Origin: a bacterium
Lineage (GTDB): Bacteria; Desulfobacterota; Desulfobulbia; Desulfobulbales; Desulfobulbaceae
Reading direction: 5' to 3'
DNA: 64,000 bases
NCBI GenBank assembly: GCA_030538155.1
Contig: JAUNUN010000005.1
Coordinates: 20,822-84,821 of the forward strand
Positions within the stretch are counted from its first letter, which is position 1. The number at the start of each line of letters is the position of its first letter. Under the pieces are notes generated by a model. It worked only from the letters and a program-made list of their open reading frames with translations. It had not been told where the DNA came from and did not search any database. The translations under genes were made by a program, and so were the position numbers. Positions 28,896 to 39,961 of the stretch are shown here, piece by piece.

Positions 28896-29494
28896 AACCG
28901 GCCTTCTCCCGCTTCCTCAAAACTTTGCACCTGGTAGCGCTGATAGGAAATACCGCCCTTTTTCCAGGCCTCAGCGCTCAGGCCTGCCTTGCGGCAGAGC
29001 GCTGCGAGAAAATCCGGAGCCGCCGGCAGTTGCTTCCATACCTGGGGCAAAAAGGTGGCACGACTGCCGCCCGAGCCTTCCAAAATAAGGCCGTCCAAGC
29101 CCGGCTCCAACTGCCTGAGCAAGTCGTTTGTGTCGCTGTATGGCAACGCTTGCGGCGGGCTCAAGACGGAAATTTCAATCTGCACTGTTTCCAGTTCTTC
29201 CAGGCTCAGGGGCGGAAAGCGCGAATCGTGCAGGGCAGCATTGACGGCATTGCGGCGCACACTGGCGGCCAGGCTTTCCACGGCAACAAGCGAGCCGATG
29301 CAGCCGCGCAGGGCCTGTCTTTTCTTCAGGGTGACAAAGGCGGCCCGCTTTTCCTGAAAAACAGGATCATCCGCAAGCGGCCCCTCCTGCATCGCGCCCG
29401 GTACTTGCAGGGCCTGGCGGATTGCTGTTCTGGCATAGGCCAAAAGCTCCTGCTGCTCTGTGGAATTGAGCAGGAACTGTTTTTCCGTACTCAT
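28892..29494 (-). CDS. AMMECR1-domain protein (AmmeMemoRadiSam protein A)
   Basis: 200-residue AMMECR1 family protein. Diagnostic strings are AAFVTLKKRQALRGCIGSL (the LRGCIG core), NAVNAALHDSRFPPLSLEEL and VQIEISVLSPPQ; TFLPQVWKQLPAAPDFLAALCRKAGL is the usual C-terminal part. In many genomes it travels with a MEMO1 protein and a radical SAM AmrS, but neither is adjacent here; instead it leads the ykgJ-bioB-bioA operon. The start at 29494 has GAGG at six bases; a longer frame upstream is discarded. Function is unproven. Confidence 0.9.
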   Translation of the reverse strand: MSTEKQFLLNSTEQQELLAYARTAIRQALQVPGAMQEGPLADDPVFQEKRAAFVTLKKRQALRGCIGSLVAVESLAASVRRNAVNAALHDSRFPPLSLEELETVQIEISVLSPPQALPYSDTNDLLRQLEPGLDGLILEGSGGSRATFLPQVWKQLPAAPDFLAALCRKAGLSAEAWKKGGISYQRYQVQSFEEAGEGRL

Positions 29495-29758
29495 ATTTGC
29501 CTCATCATTTCCGCCCTCATTTGGGAAAAAACCGTCTTTGCCGTCACCATGACTCAAACCCTGCACTGTACTGCGCTGATCTCTGCTGTCAACCGAATGC
29601 ACAACCAGAACTTACGACACACTGGGCAATCTGCCGCAGCCATAAACCCGGTGTAACTGGGTCAGGGAAGGTATTGTTTTTTTCCCCTGCAGACAGTACC
29701 TTTCCGAAACAGTATTGCAGATACATTTGTACCCATTTTTCGCACGAGGAGAAACAAT

Positions 29759-30625
29759 ATGCGCTGGCAAAATCAACGAAGATCCGACAACCTGGAAGAC
29801 CGGCGCGGCTCCCGCATGTCGGGCCCGGTCAAGGGCGGGGGCATAGGCCTTTTACTGCTCGCTTTGGTGGGTATGTATTTTGGTATTGATCCGGCCCTGA
29901 TCATGAACATCGGCGGGGCCTTGCAGCAATCCGGCCAATCCACCGAACAAAGGGGCCCGGTGCAGGAAAGCGCCCAGGAACAGCAGTTGCGCGAATTTGT
30001 GGCCGTGGTACTGGCCGACACCGAGGACAACTGGAACAGTATCTTCCAGGCCAACAACAAGCGGTATCAGGAGCCGAAACTGGTGCTTTTCCGGGATGCG
30101 GTGCAATCAGCCTGCGGCTTTGCCCAGGCCGCCATGGGCCCCTTCTACTGCCCGGCCGACCAGAAGGTCTATATTGATTTGAGCTTTTACGAAGATCTGA
30201 AAAACAAGATGAACGCGCCCGGCGACTTTGCCCAGGCCTATGTTATTGCCCATGAAGTCGGCCACCATGTGCAGAACCTTCTCGGCATCACCGATCAGAT
30301 GCAGACCATGCGCCAACGCGTTTCCCAGACGGAATACAATCAGCTTTCCGTGCGCCTGGAACTGCAGGCAGACTGTTTTGCCGGCATTTGGGCCCACAAT
30401 GCAGACCGCACCAAGAACTTGGTTGAACCCGGCGATATCGACGAGGCCCTGAACGCGGCCAGCCAGATCGGTGACGATCGTCTGCAGAAACGCCAGCAGC
30501 GCGGATACATCACGCCGGATTCCTTTACCCATGGCACCTCGGCTCAGCGGGTACATTGGTTTCGGCGCGGTTATGAAAAGGGCAGCCCCGAGAGTTGCGA
30601 CACCTTTAACACGCCTAATATTTAA
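29759..30625 (+). CDS. ypfJ: Neutral zinc metallopeptidase, YpfJ type
   Basis: 288-residue membrane-anchored protease of the zinc_peptidase (YpfJ) family. The basic N-terminus RWQNQRRSDNLEDRRG is typical; one helix (GGGIGLLLLALVGMYFGI, about 27-44) anchors it with the catalytic domain outside. The zinc motif is VIAHEVGHHVQNLLG (HEVGHH), and the third ligand is in LELQADCFAGIWA. CGFAQAAMGPFYCPADQKVYIDLSFY is the family core. The start has GAGGAG at eight bases. Natural substrates are unknown. It is convergent with the LEA14-like gene, sharing a terminator. Confidence 0.93.
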   Translation: MRWQNQRRSDNLEDRRGSRMSGPVKGGGIGLLLLALVGMYFGIDPALIMNIGGALQQSGQSTEQRGPVQESAQEQQLREFVAVVLADTEDNWNSIFQANNKRYQEPKLVLFRDAVQSACGFAQAAMGPFYCPADQKVYIDLSFYEDLKNKMNAPGDFAQAYVIAHEVGHHVQNLLGITDQMQTMRQRVSQTEYNQLSVRLELQADCFAGIWAHNADRTKNLVEPGDIDEALNAASQIGDDRLQKRQQRGYITPDSFTHGTSAQRVHWFRRGYEKGSPESCDTFNTPNI

Positions 30626-30684
30626 GAGTCTAAGCGTCTGAGTAGCTGATTGCTGCTTGACTGCTGAAAATCAATGAGCGTATG

Positions 30685-30715
30685 AAAGGGCTTGGCATGT
30701 GCCGGGCCCTTTTTT
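30685..30715. terminator. Bidirectional intrinsic terminator
   Basis: Twelve-pair hairpin AAGGGCTTGGCA / TGCCGGGCCCTT (two G-T pairs) with A3 before and T6 after, between convergent ypfJ and the LEA14-like gene; its right edge touches the latter's stop codon. Confidence 0.9.
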
Positions 30716-31238
30716 AATCGCCCGTAAAGCTCTCCCGCAGGCGCTGCCAGGACAATTCCCCCTTGCTGGTAAAGTCCTTTTTTACTTCAAAGCCGTGCAC
30801 ATCCAGAATGACCGTGCCCTCTAGGGCATATTTTGCGGGGTCATCCATCCGTACTCCAGCTTGCAGCAAACGGGCCAAAGCCCCGGCCATATCCACCGCC
30901 GAACTGTACACACTCACCGGCACCATGGTACTACTGTAGGCCTCGATGCGCTGGTTGCTGTCGGTCACGCCGCGGGCAAAAGGCCTGCCGTCGAGCGTCA
31001 GGTTGCAGGTAATGGCCTTGAGGTCAATGGCCACATCATTAGGATTCATCACCCGCAGTTGCAGCAAAAAGGCATTCTCCAACAGCCCGGCCTGCTGCAC
31101 CTGAATATCGGCCACCGAAATTTTCGGACTCTCGCGCAGGCCGTATAACGCGGCGCAGCCGCCGGCACCGCTTATCAGAAACAGCAGTACAAGTAGATGC
31201 AAGCAGCGTACGATGCTCTTTTGCGCCATGTTCACCAT
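30714..31238 (-). CDS. LEA14-like (WHy domain) lipoprotein
   Basis: 174 residues with a signal peptide and lipobox (LLVLLFLISGAGGC, acylation Cys near residue 28), so it is a probable outer- or inner-membrane lipoprotein. The rest is a single WHy/LEA14 beta-sandwich (PKISVADIQVQQAGLLENAF, LQLRVMNPNDVAIDLKAI, CNLTLDGRPFARG). Bacterial relatives are linked to desiccation or stress protection without a defined reaction. ATG at 31238 follows GGAGGA at five bases; the frame opens at a TTG inside that ribosome site. Confidence 0.82.
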   Translation of the reverse strand: MVNMAQKSIVRCLHLLVLLFLISGAGGCAALYGLRESPKISVADIQVQQAGLLENAFLLQLRVMNPNDVAIDLKAITCNLTLDGRPFARGVTDSNQRIEAYSSTMVPVSVYSSAVDMAGALARLLQAGVRMDDPAKYALEGTVILDVHGFEVKKDFTSKGELSWQRLRESFTGD

Positions 31239-31374
31239 GCTTTCCTCCAAGGTTGATCGGCATCAAAAACGCATCTGTAGCCGCCGCAGAGGCAGGCGTC
31301 AAGAGGGCAAGCGATCCTTGATTTTTCCCCGCAGGCACGGTACAAATGCCAAGTTATTGCACCGCCCAATGCAC

Positions 31375-31463
31375 GGAGGAGTGCCGGAGAGGTTGATCGG
31401 GACGGTCTCGAAAATCGTTGTGGGGGCAACTCCACCCAGGGTTCGAATCCCTGCTCCCCGCCA
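31375..31463 (+). tRNA. tRNA-Ser (anticodon CGA), acceptor stem one base short
   Basis: The D-arm (CCG/CGG), anticodon stem ACGGT/ATCGT with loop CTCGAAA (anticodon CGA), long variable arm GTGGGG-GCAA-CTCCAC, T-arm CAGGG-TTCGAAT-CCCTG and encoded GCCA end are all clear, as expected for tRNA-Ser reading UCG. The 5' acceptor strand GGAGGAG should face CTCCTCC, but the sequence reads CTCCCC, leaving A3 unpaired. This is either a sequencing indel or a damaged tRNA. It marks the left edge of the restriction-modification island. Confidence 0.85.
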
Positions 31464-31498
31464 TATCCAATTCCAGAGACATCTGGTAACTTACATAG

Positions 31499-31529
31499 AC
31501 CCGCTACCAATCACGGTTAGCGGGTTTTT
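31499..31529 (+). terminator. Intrinsic terminator after tRNA-Ser(CGA)
   Basis: Stem ACCCGCTA / TAGCGGGT with an 11-base loop followed by TTTT, 36 bases after the tRNA 3' end. Confidence 0.85.
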
Positions 31530-31887
31530 CTTATTCGATGCAATTCAAAGTAATCCGTTGGCAACCGAAGCACATGGAGTCATATTTGGAGATATACTTC
31601 CTTTTCAAAAGGGAGATACCTCCAATCTCCTACAGTTTGGAAATTCCGTGCTTTTTTCGGTCTGCCGGGACAATCTTAAAAGATGCCCTCATCCGCTGGG
31701 GGTACACCGGGGTATATTCTACTGCTCAGATGAATGCCCATGAAGTCGACCGATCGACGGACTGCATCTTGAGCTTCCACCTGCAGGCAATATGCGCCGG
31801 CGCTACAAGTATCTTTTGTTGACGGTGTTTATCAACTCGCCTACTGTGCCGGCACCGGACAAATCAAAACGCGACAAGAGCGGAACA
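31530..31887. other. Region between tRNA-Ser and the island genes
   Basis: About 360 bases without a recognisable gene. Plus-strand frames run through parts of it but lack ribosome sites and known motifs. No repeat of the tRNA 3' end was found here or after the res gene. Confidence 0.35.
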
Positions 31888-32409
31888 ATGCTTGTCTGGT
31901 TTGCCGGGGAGATGCGTGTGAAAAAATACTTTATCTATGTCGTTGAAGCAGACTCGCCTACTCTTTTTGAAGGTATTGGTTTTGCAACGATTTCCCGAAA
32001 AGAGTACTCGGATTTTCTTGCTCGGATCGCCGACCAGGGCGTCTTAAGCTCAATATTGGACAGTCAGACATTCCAATGCACCACCTGCCGTACCTATTCA
32101 CTGCCGGCAAAGGCTTTATATCGGGCAGCGAGTATCATAGAAAAAGATGATCCGGTTGCTGAAATTCTCGCTATAACACTGTGCTTGCGGACGGAGTTGA
32201 GCAGCGGGGATTTATCTCTTTTAGAATTACCTCAAGAGATTATTGAAAAGCTATTTGACGATCCTGAAGAGTCCGCGAACGTGCAGGCTGCTGTTTCAGA
32301 AGGCAAGTACTTTATGAATAACGGCGAGGTTTTCCTCCTGCCATATGATGAGTGCTTTTTTGTTTTCAACAAGAAATGCCGTTGCAACCGCTATGTACAT
32401 GCGTGTTGA
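31888..32409 (+). CDS. Hypothetical protein upstream of the type III R-M operon
   Basis: About 173 residues, not recognised. The start is uncertain: ATG at 31888 has AGCGGA upstream, ATG at 31912 abuts GGGGAG, and the frame is open back to 31792. The body reads RVKKYFIYVVEADSPTLFEG, with a CxxC pair (FQCTTCRTY) near the middle, an acidic segment (FDDPEESANVQ) and a Cys-rich tail (NKKCRCNRYVHAC). No membrane helix or signal peptide. It ends 54 bases before mod on the same strand and lies inside the island, so it may be part of the defence locus. Coding potential looks real, but function is unknown. Confidence 0.5.
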   Translation: MLVWFAGEMRVKKYFIYVVEADSPTLFEGIGFATISRKEYSDFLARIADQGVLSSILDSQTFQCTTCRTYSLPAKALYRAASIIEKDDPVAEILAITLCLRTELSSGDLSLLELPQEIIEKLFDDPEESANVQAAVSEGKYFMNNGEVFLLPYDECFFVFNKKCRCNRYVHAC

Positions 32410-32463
32410 TGCAGTCTTTTATTTATTTCACCAAGACCAGTACAGTAAAGGGAATATACCGTC

Positions 32464-34521
<2,058 letters not shown>

Positions 34522-34537
34522 CGGGGCAAAGTCGGAT

Positions 34538-35302
34538 ATGCGTGCGAACAACCTGCATATGCTTCTTGTGGAAATCGATGCGGCCAAGGCCCGGCTTGAT
34601 GCCCTGCGCGCCGGCAACAACCCCGCCCTGGTTCATGCCCTGGATATCGAATACACCTTTGAAAGCAACCGGATTGAAGGCAATACCCTGAGCTTGCGGG
34701 AAACAGGCCTTGTTATTGACAAGGGCCTTACCGTTGGCGGTAAATCCATGCGCGAACACCTGGAAGCAATCAATCATTACGAGGCTGTTCTGGTGCTGCG
34801 CGATCTGGTGCGGGCAAAAACCGCATTGAGCGAATCGCTTTTGAAGCAATTGCACGGCCTTATTTTGCGCGGCATTGACCGGGAAAATGCCGGATGTTAC
34901 CGGAGCAGTTCGGTGCTGATTGCCGGTAGCCGCCATACTCCTCCTCAGGCCTGGCAGGTGCCTATACTCATGGAGGAATGCTTCCGATTCTATGCCGTGC
35001 AGCGGGAGAACCTGCACCCCGTGCAACTGGCCGCAGAGATGCACGAAAGGATTGTCACCATTCATCCCTTTATTGACGGCAATGGCCGGACTGCCCGGCT
35101 GGCAATGAATCTTATCCTCCTGCAACATGGCTACCCCATAGCCAATATCCCCGGCGATACCGAGAACCGGCTGGCATACTACGCGGCGCTGGAAGCAGCC
35201 AATCTGGAAGGAAACAAAGAACCCTTTATCCTGCTGATCGGCAGAATTGTTCTTGCTGCCGTCAATCGCCTGCTGGAATTGAGCCATGGAGAGAGGGCAT
35301 GA
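34538..35302 (+). CDS. Fic-domain protein inside the type III R-M operon
   Basis: 254-residue Fic/DOC family protein, usually an AMP- or other nucleotidyl-transferase acting on proteins. The core motif HPFIDGNGRTAR is complete at about residues 176-187, including catalytic His and the anion-binding GNGR. The self-inhibitory motif S43-NRI-E47-G (FESNRIEGNT) lies upstream, making it a class II Fic. It follows mod after 16 bases and its stop overlaps the res start (ATGA at 35299-35302), so it is co-translated with the R-M genes. Its role could be regulation of the restriction complex or abortive defence; this is inference. Confidence 0.93.
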   Translation: MRANNLHMLLVEIDAAKARLDALRAGNNPALVHALDIEYTFESNRIEGNTLSLRETGLVIDKGLTVGGKSMREHLEAINHYEAVLVLRDLVRAKTALSESLLKQLHGLILRGIDRENAGCYRSSSVLIAGSRHTPPQAWQVPILMEECFRFYAVQRENLHPVQLAAEMHERIVTIHPFIDGNGRTARLAMNLILLQHGYPIANIPGDTENRLAYYAALEAANLEGNKEPFILLIGRIVLAAVNRLLELSHGERA

Positions 35303-38285
35303 AACTGCACTACGACGCCAACCTGATATATCAGCAAGAGGCCATAGCAAGTGTTGTCGATTTATTTGCAGGTAGTGAGAGCTTGGGAGCCGCGCTGATT
35401 GAGGATTTCACCAGGAAGGACGCTACCCTGTGGAATGAACTGGGAATGTGCAATGGCTCCCTTCTCCCTGCGGATGAGCTGTTGAAAAATCTGCATAAGG
35501 TGCAGGCGCGCAACCAAATTCCAAAATCTCCGGCGCTCATTGGAGCGGTTGGGGACTACAGCTTTCCGAACTTTTCGGTGGAGATGGAAACCGGCACGGG
35601 CAAGACCTATGTTTATCTGCGCACGATCTTCGAGCTGAACAAGAAGTACGGTTATAAGAAATTTATCATCGTTGTGCCGTCGGTAGCCATCCGCGAAGGC
35701 GTTACCAGCTCTATCAAGGCAATGCGGGAGCATTTCAAGGCCCTATACGACAACCTTGTCTTTGATCATTTCGTGTACACTTCAAAAGACTTGAGCCGCG
35801 TGCGTCAGTTTGCCGTGGGCAATGAAGTGCAAATAATGGTCATCAACATCCAGGCTTTTCAAAAGGATGCCGGCGAGGCAGTCGATTACAATGATTTGAC
35901 CGATGCAGAACGCAAGAAATTGAACATCATCCACCAAGAGCAGGACAGGATGTCGGGCCGTCGCCCCATCGAATTTATCCAGGCCTGCCATCCCATTCTG
36001 ATTATCGACGAACCGCAGAGTGTTGATACCACTCCAAAGTCACAGAAGGCTATCGGCAATCTGCAACCGCTCTTTGCCTTGCGTTATTCGGCAACCCATA
36101 TCAATCCGTACAACCTTCTTTATCAACTCGACCCGGTGCGCGCTTTTGACATGCGCATCGTCAAACGTATTGGGGTTGTGGATGCAAGCGGCGGCCAGGA
36201 TTTCAATCAGACCATGGTGCGGCTGGATGCAGTGGGCTACTGGCCGAAAACAGCAAAGACCCCGAAGGCGAAGGTCACGCTCTTTGAAAATACGCCGAAC
36301 GGGCCCCGTGAAAAACAACTCACGGTCAAGCACGGTACCGATCTGGCGCAGCAGACCAACAGAACTGATTACGAAGGCTACCTAGTCACCGCCATCAGCG
36401 CAGAACCGGACAACGAATATATTGAGTTCCAGAACGGCAAGCTCGTTCAGTTGGCCCAGGAATCAGAGGGCATGGCTGATGAACGACTGAAGAGTCAACT
36501 ACGCCAGACCATTGAACAGCACTTTGCCAAGGAAAGGAGTTTGAAGGGTAAAGGCATCAAGGTGCTTTCGCTCTTTTTTATCGACCATGTGAAGAGTTAT
36601 CGGAGCTACAACGAGGACGGCAGCCGTAAAAAGGAAAAACTCGCTGTCTGGTTTGAGGAGCTTTACAACGAAATCAGCTCCCTGCACATGTACAAAGGGT
36701 TGATTCCTTTTGCGGCTGAGGAAGTTCATGAAGGCTATTTTTCCTCGGACAAAAAGAAGGGAAAGGTTGTCCGGGAGCTGGATACCTCCGGCCGCACAGT
36801 CAAGGATGATGAGACCTACGCCTTGATCATGACCGAAAAGGAACGGCTGTTACGCTTGGATGAGCCTCTTCGTTTCATCTTCAGTCATTCCGCCCTGCGG
36901 GAAGGCTGGGACAATCCCAATGTCTTTCAGCTTTGTACCTTGCGGGAAATGGGTACTGACCGGGAGCGCCGTCAGACCATTGGCAGGGGGCTGCGCCTGC
37001 CGGTCAATCAGGACGGACAACGTGTCGATGATGAGCAAATAAACAGGCTGACCGTTATTGCAAATGAGTCTTTTGAGAATTTTGCCCGAGGATTGCAAGC
37101 AGACATAGAGGCGGCAATTGACCCCAGCGGCGGCTTTAAGTTTGGCAGGTTGACGCCTTTGGCCTTTGTCCCGCTCTTAAATCCTGAGGGCACAAGCTCT
37201 CTTTCGCCCGAACAGTCACAGAAGCTGTGGAGTCATCTGCAGGAACAGGGCATCATAGATCAGGCGGGAGATTTCACCCAGCTCTTCACTCCCGATGCCC
37301 CGGCTTTTCCCTGAATCTTCCGCCTGCCTTTACCGGCATGGATGAAGCGGTTATTGGCCGGATGAGACGCTTTCTGCCCCGTGACTTTGTACGTAATAAC
37401 AAAGACCGCGAGAAGGTCAGCTATATGAAACGGGTGGAGTTGAACCCGGATTTCAAGGTATTGTGGGATAAGATCAGCCAAAAAACTCGGTATTCGGTGG
37501 AGTTTCAAACGGCGGAACTGGTACAGCGGGCAGTCGCTAAGATTAGCGCCATGGCGGAAATCAAAAAAGTACGGATTGAGATCACCAAGCGCGATTTGGA
37601 TGTCAAGGAATCGGGCCTGGAAGGCGGGCAAATTACCCTTAACCGCACCTATACCATCACCAATAAGCGGCCGCTGCCGGACATCCTCGCCTTTCTGCAA
37701 AGAGAGACCGAGTTGACCAGGGGCACCCTGGTGGAAATTCTGGAAAAGTCCGCTCGCTTGGCCGACTTCAGCACCAACCCGGTGGTCTTCATGACCGAAG
37801 TGGCCAAGTTAATGAACCGGGCATTGCATGAACTGATTATAGACGGCATCAAGTATGAACCGATAGCCGGTCAGTTCTACGAAATGCGTCTTTTTGAGGA
37901 AACAGAAGTTAAGGAGTATTTGACCCGGATGTACCGGGTGCGGAGTAAGGACACCCGCACACCCTATAACTACATTGTTTATGATTCCGGCGTAGAGCAT
38001 GAAGTGGCCAAACGCCTGGATACCGATGAACGGGTGAAGTTTTTCTGCAAACTGCCCCGTTGGTTTAAGGTGACAACGCCACTTGGAGATTACCACCCGG
38101 ACTGGGCGGTGGTAGTGGAGGAGGAAGAAAAGCTTTATCTGGTTCGTGAAACCAAGAGCACACTCGATCGTGACAAAAGGCGGGAGAGTGAGAACAAAAA
38201 GGTAGACTGCGGCAAGGCCCATTTTTCCGCGCTTGGCGTGAATTTTAAGGACGTTACCGATATTCACGGCTTGCTGCAGCCATGA
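35299..38285 (+). pseudogene. res: Type III restriction enzyme Res subunit, frameshifted
   Basis: The Res subunit couples a superfamily 2 helicase/translocase to a nuclease and works in complex with Mod. Frame 1 (35299-37314) gives 671 residues: Walker A METGTGKT (96-103), the type III variant of Walker B IIDEPQ (about 237), and motif VI QTIGRGLRLPVNQDG. It stops early at TGA. The next frame, open to 38285, continues directly (PGFSLNLPPAFTG...) and ends with the PD-(D/E)xK nuclease (HPDWAVVVEEEEKLYLVRETKST). Restoring one C in the CCCC run at 37298-37301 rejoins them into about 995 residues, normal for Res. As written, the product lacks the nuclease, so the system would methylate but not cut, unless the base is an assembly error. 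Confidence 0.9.
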
Positions 38286-38378
38286 ACTGGAATGCTACTG
38301 GTATTCCTGGGGGAATTTGAGCAGGCTGCCAAGACAGTCTATTGAAAAAATCCACCCACCTCCAAGCTTTTCAAGGAT

Positions 38379-38540
38379 TTGACCGACTGGTTCAACTGGT
38401 ACAACGCAGGTAGAAAACACACATCGCTTGACAAACAAACACCCGACACAGTGTATTACCGGACTGCGGAGCCATTGAAGCCGGAAACAACAAATAAATC
38501 GGTTCATTGCTTATGCCCATGTCTCAAAAACCGCAACCAC
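38379..38540 (+). pseudogene. IS3-family transposase OrfB C-terminal remnant with right end
   Basis: The plus-strand frame reads LTDWFNWYNAGRKHTSLDKQ then TPDTVYYR, the usual C-terminus of IS3 OrfB (WYN..R.H..L...TPDEVY), without the rest of the gene. It is followed at 38498-38540 by a 43-base terminal sequence that matches 42048-42090 at 36 of 43 positions. The element's left part is gone; the res gene ends only 93 bases before it. Confidence 0.8.
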
Positions 38541-38614
38541 TTCAATTCTGCCAATCAGGCGCATGAAGCCTGTAGACATAGAGGGACGCCTTAACCGGAC
38601 ATTACTGAGATACA

Positions 38615-39763
38615 TTACTGGGATAGAACGCTTAAATCACTTGGTTCTTGCCGCAAAATGATGTGCGTGATTTCCGAAGGCACGCCGAGACGGCAGGAAA
38701 ATCCGGCCCATAGGCCTGCTCCTGGGCTGACGTAGAGCTTTGCCCCTGCAAAGTCGTACAGTCCGCCGACAAGACCGTGATTGTACGAAGCAATCAAGCG
38801 TTTCAGGAAAAACAGATGACCGCCATGGGTGTGGCCTGAAAGCTGAAGATCCACCTTTATATCACCCGCAGGAACGGTGGGGCGGTGCTGGAGAAGCACA
38901 TGCAGCCCCTCAGGCCGTGTGTGCAGAAAGCCGTGTTCCGGCCCAGCCCCGCCAAAGCGCCGTGCAGCCTGATCCGCCAAGCCGGAAAGAACAAGCGTTT
39001 CTCCCTGGACGGAGAGCGAGCGGTATTCGTTTTCCAGCATATCTATCCCCAAATCTTCAAATGCCTGCAACCAGCGCTGGATGCCAAAATAATACTCGTG
39101 GTTGCCGGCAACACCGTACACGCCGTATTTTGCCTGCAAGGCCCGTAGAGGTGCGATGTCGTTCCGCAGCGATTCCGGTGAGCCGTCAATCATGTCGCCG
39201 GTCAAAACGACCAGATCGGCGTCAAGTGCATTGGTTTTCCGGACCACTTCCTTAAGCCGGTCTTCCTTGAGCAGGGGGCCAATGTGCAAATCTGAAAGCT
39301 GAACAATGGAAAATCCGTCCAAGGCCGGTGGCAGGTTGGGAAAAGAGATTTCCTGGGTATGCACATTAGGCACCCGCAGGGATTGCCAGGTGCCGTACAG
39401 AGAGAGCACAAGTGCTGCGCCGACGATTCCTCCGGCACGGAGGGCAGGAGAAAACGGCAGATGCCGGGAACCGCCCAGCCGGCGGAGAATCAGCAGCACC
39501 AGGGCCAGAGCATCCTTGATGAGCAGCAAGAAGGCGAGGATGACCATGGCGCTGTAGAAAAACTCCATGGTCACCAGCACCGGGGGAGGGAAGTCCGGAG
39601 CGATGAAGGAGCCGCCGATTTTCTCGTAGAGCAGGTATTTCAGCCCAATGGCAAAGAGGGCAAGGCCGGCTGCGAGCTTCAGCCACAACCTGCAGGGCAG
39701 CCGCCGGATCAGGCTTACGATGATGTAGCAAAAGAGAACAAGAGTGGGAAGAGCAAGTCGCAT
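38615..39763 (-). CDS. Membrane-anchored metallophosphoesterase (YkuE-like)
   Basis: 382 residues: four N-terminal hydrophobic segments (about 3-20, 28-46, 65-92 and 110-125), then a calcineurin-like phosphoesterase domain with the complete metal motifs QLSDLHIGPLL (D-x-H), VVLTGDMIDG (GD), VAGNHEYYFG (GNHE), LQHRPT and QLSGHTHGGHLF (GHxH). The family includes UDP-diacylglucosamine and phospholipid-linked hydrolases, but the substrate is unknown here. The gene is monocistronic on the minus strand, next to IS3 debris, with no clear ribosome site. Confidence 0.9.
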   Translation of the reverse strand: MRLALPTLVLFCYIIVSLIRRLPCRLWLKLAAGLALFAIGLKYLLYEKIGGSFIAPDFPPPVLVTMEFFYSAMVILAFLLLIKDALALVLLILRRLGGSRHLPFSPALRAGGIVGAALVLSLYGTWQSLRVPNVHTQEISFPNLPPALDGFSIVQLSDLHIGPLLKEDRLKEVVRKTNALDADLVVLTGDMIDGSPESLRNDIAPLRALQAKYGVYGVAGNHEYYFGIQRWLQAFEDLGIDMLENEYRSLSVQGETLVLSGLADQAARRFGGAGPEHGFLHTRPEGLHVLLQHRPTVPAGDIKVDLQLSGHTHGGHLFFLKRLIASYNHGLVGGLYDFAGAKLYVSPGAGLWAGFSCRLGVPSEITHIILRQEPSDLSVLSQ

Positions 39764-39961
39764 AGGTACAAAGAGCTTTATTGGGAGACTGGATCAGGCC
39801 GGCGGATTTGAAGCAGCTTGATCTCGCTGTTTCATGGGCGGAATAAAAATATGGGGGTGAAGATCGGCAGGTGCAGGTGGTCGGCTGCGGCACAATCGTG
39901 CCGGGCAACAAATGTGTTGCCTAAAACTGGTTTTGTCCATGACGATATTGCAGCAAGAGAG

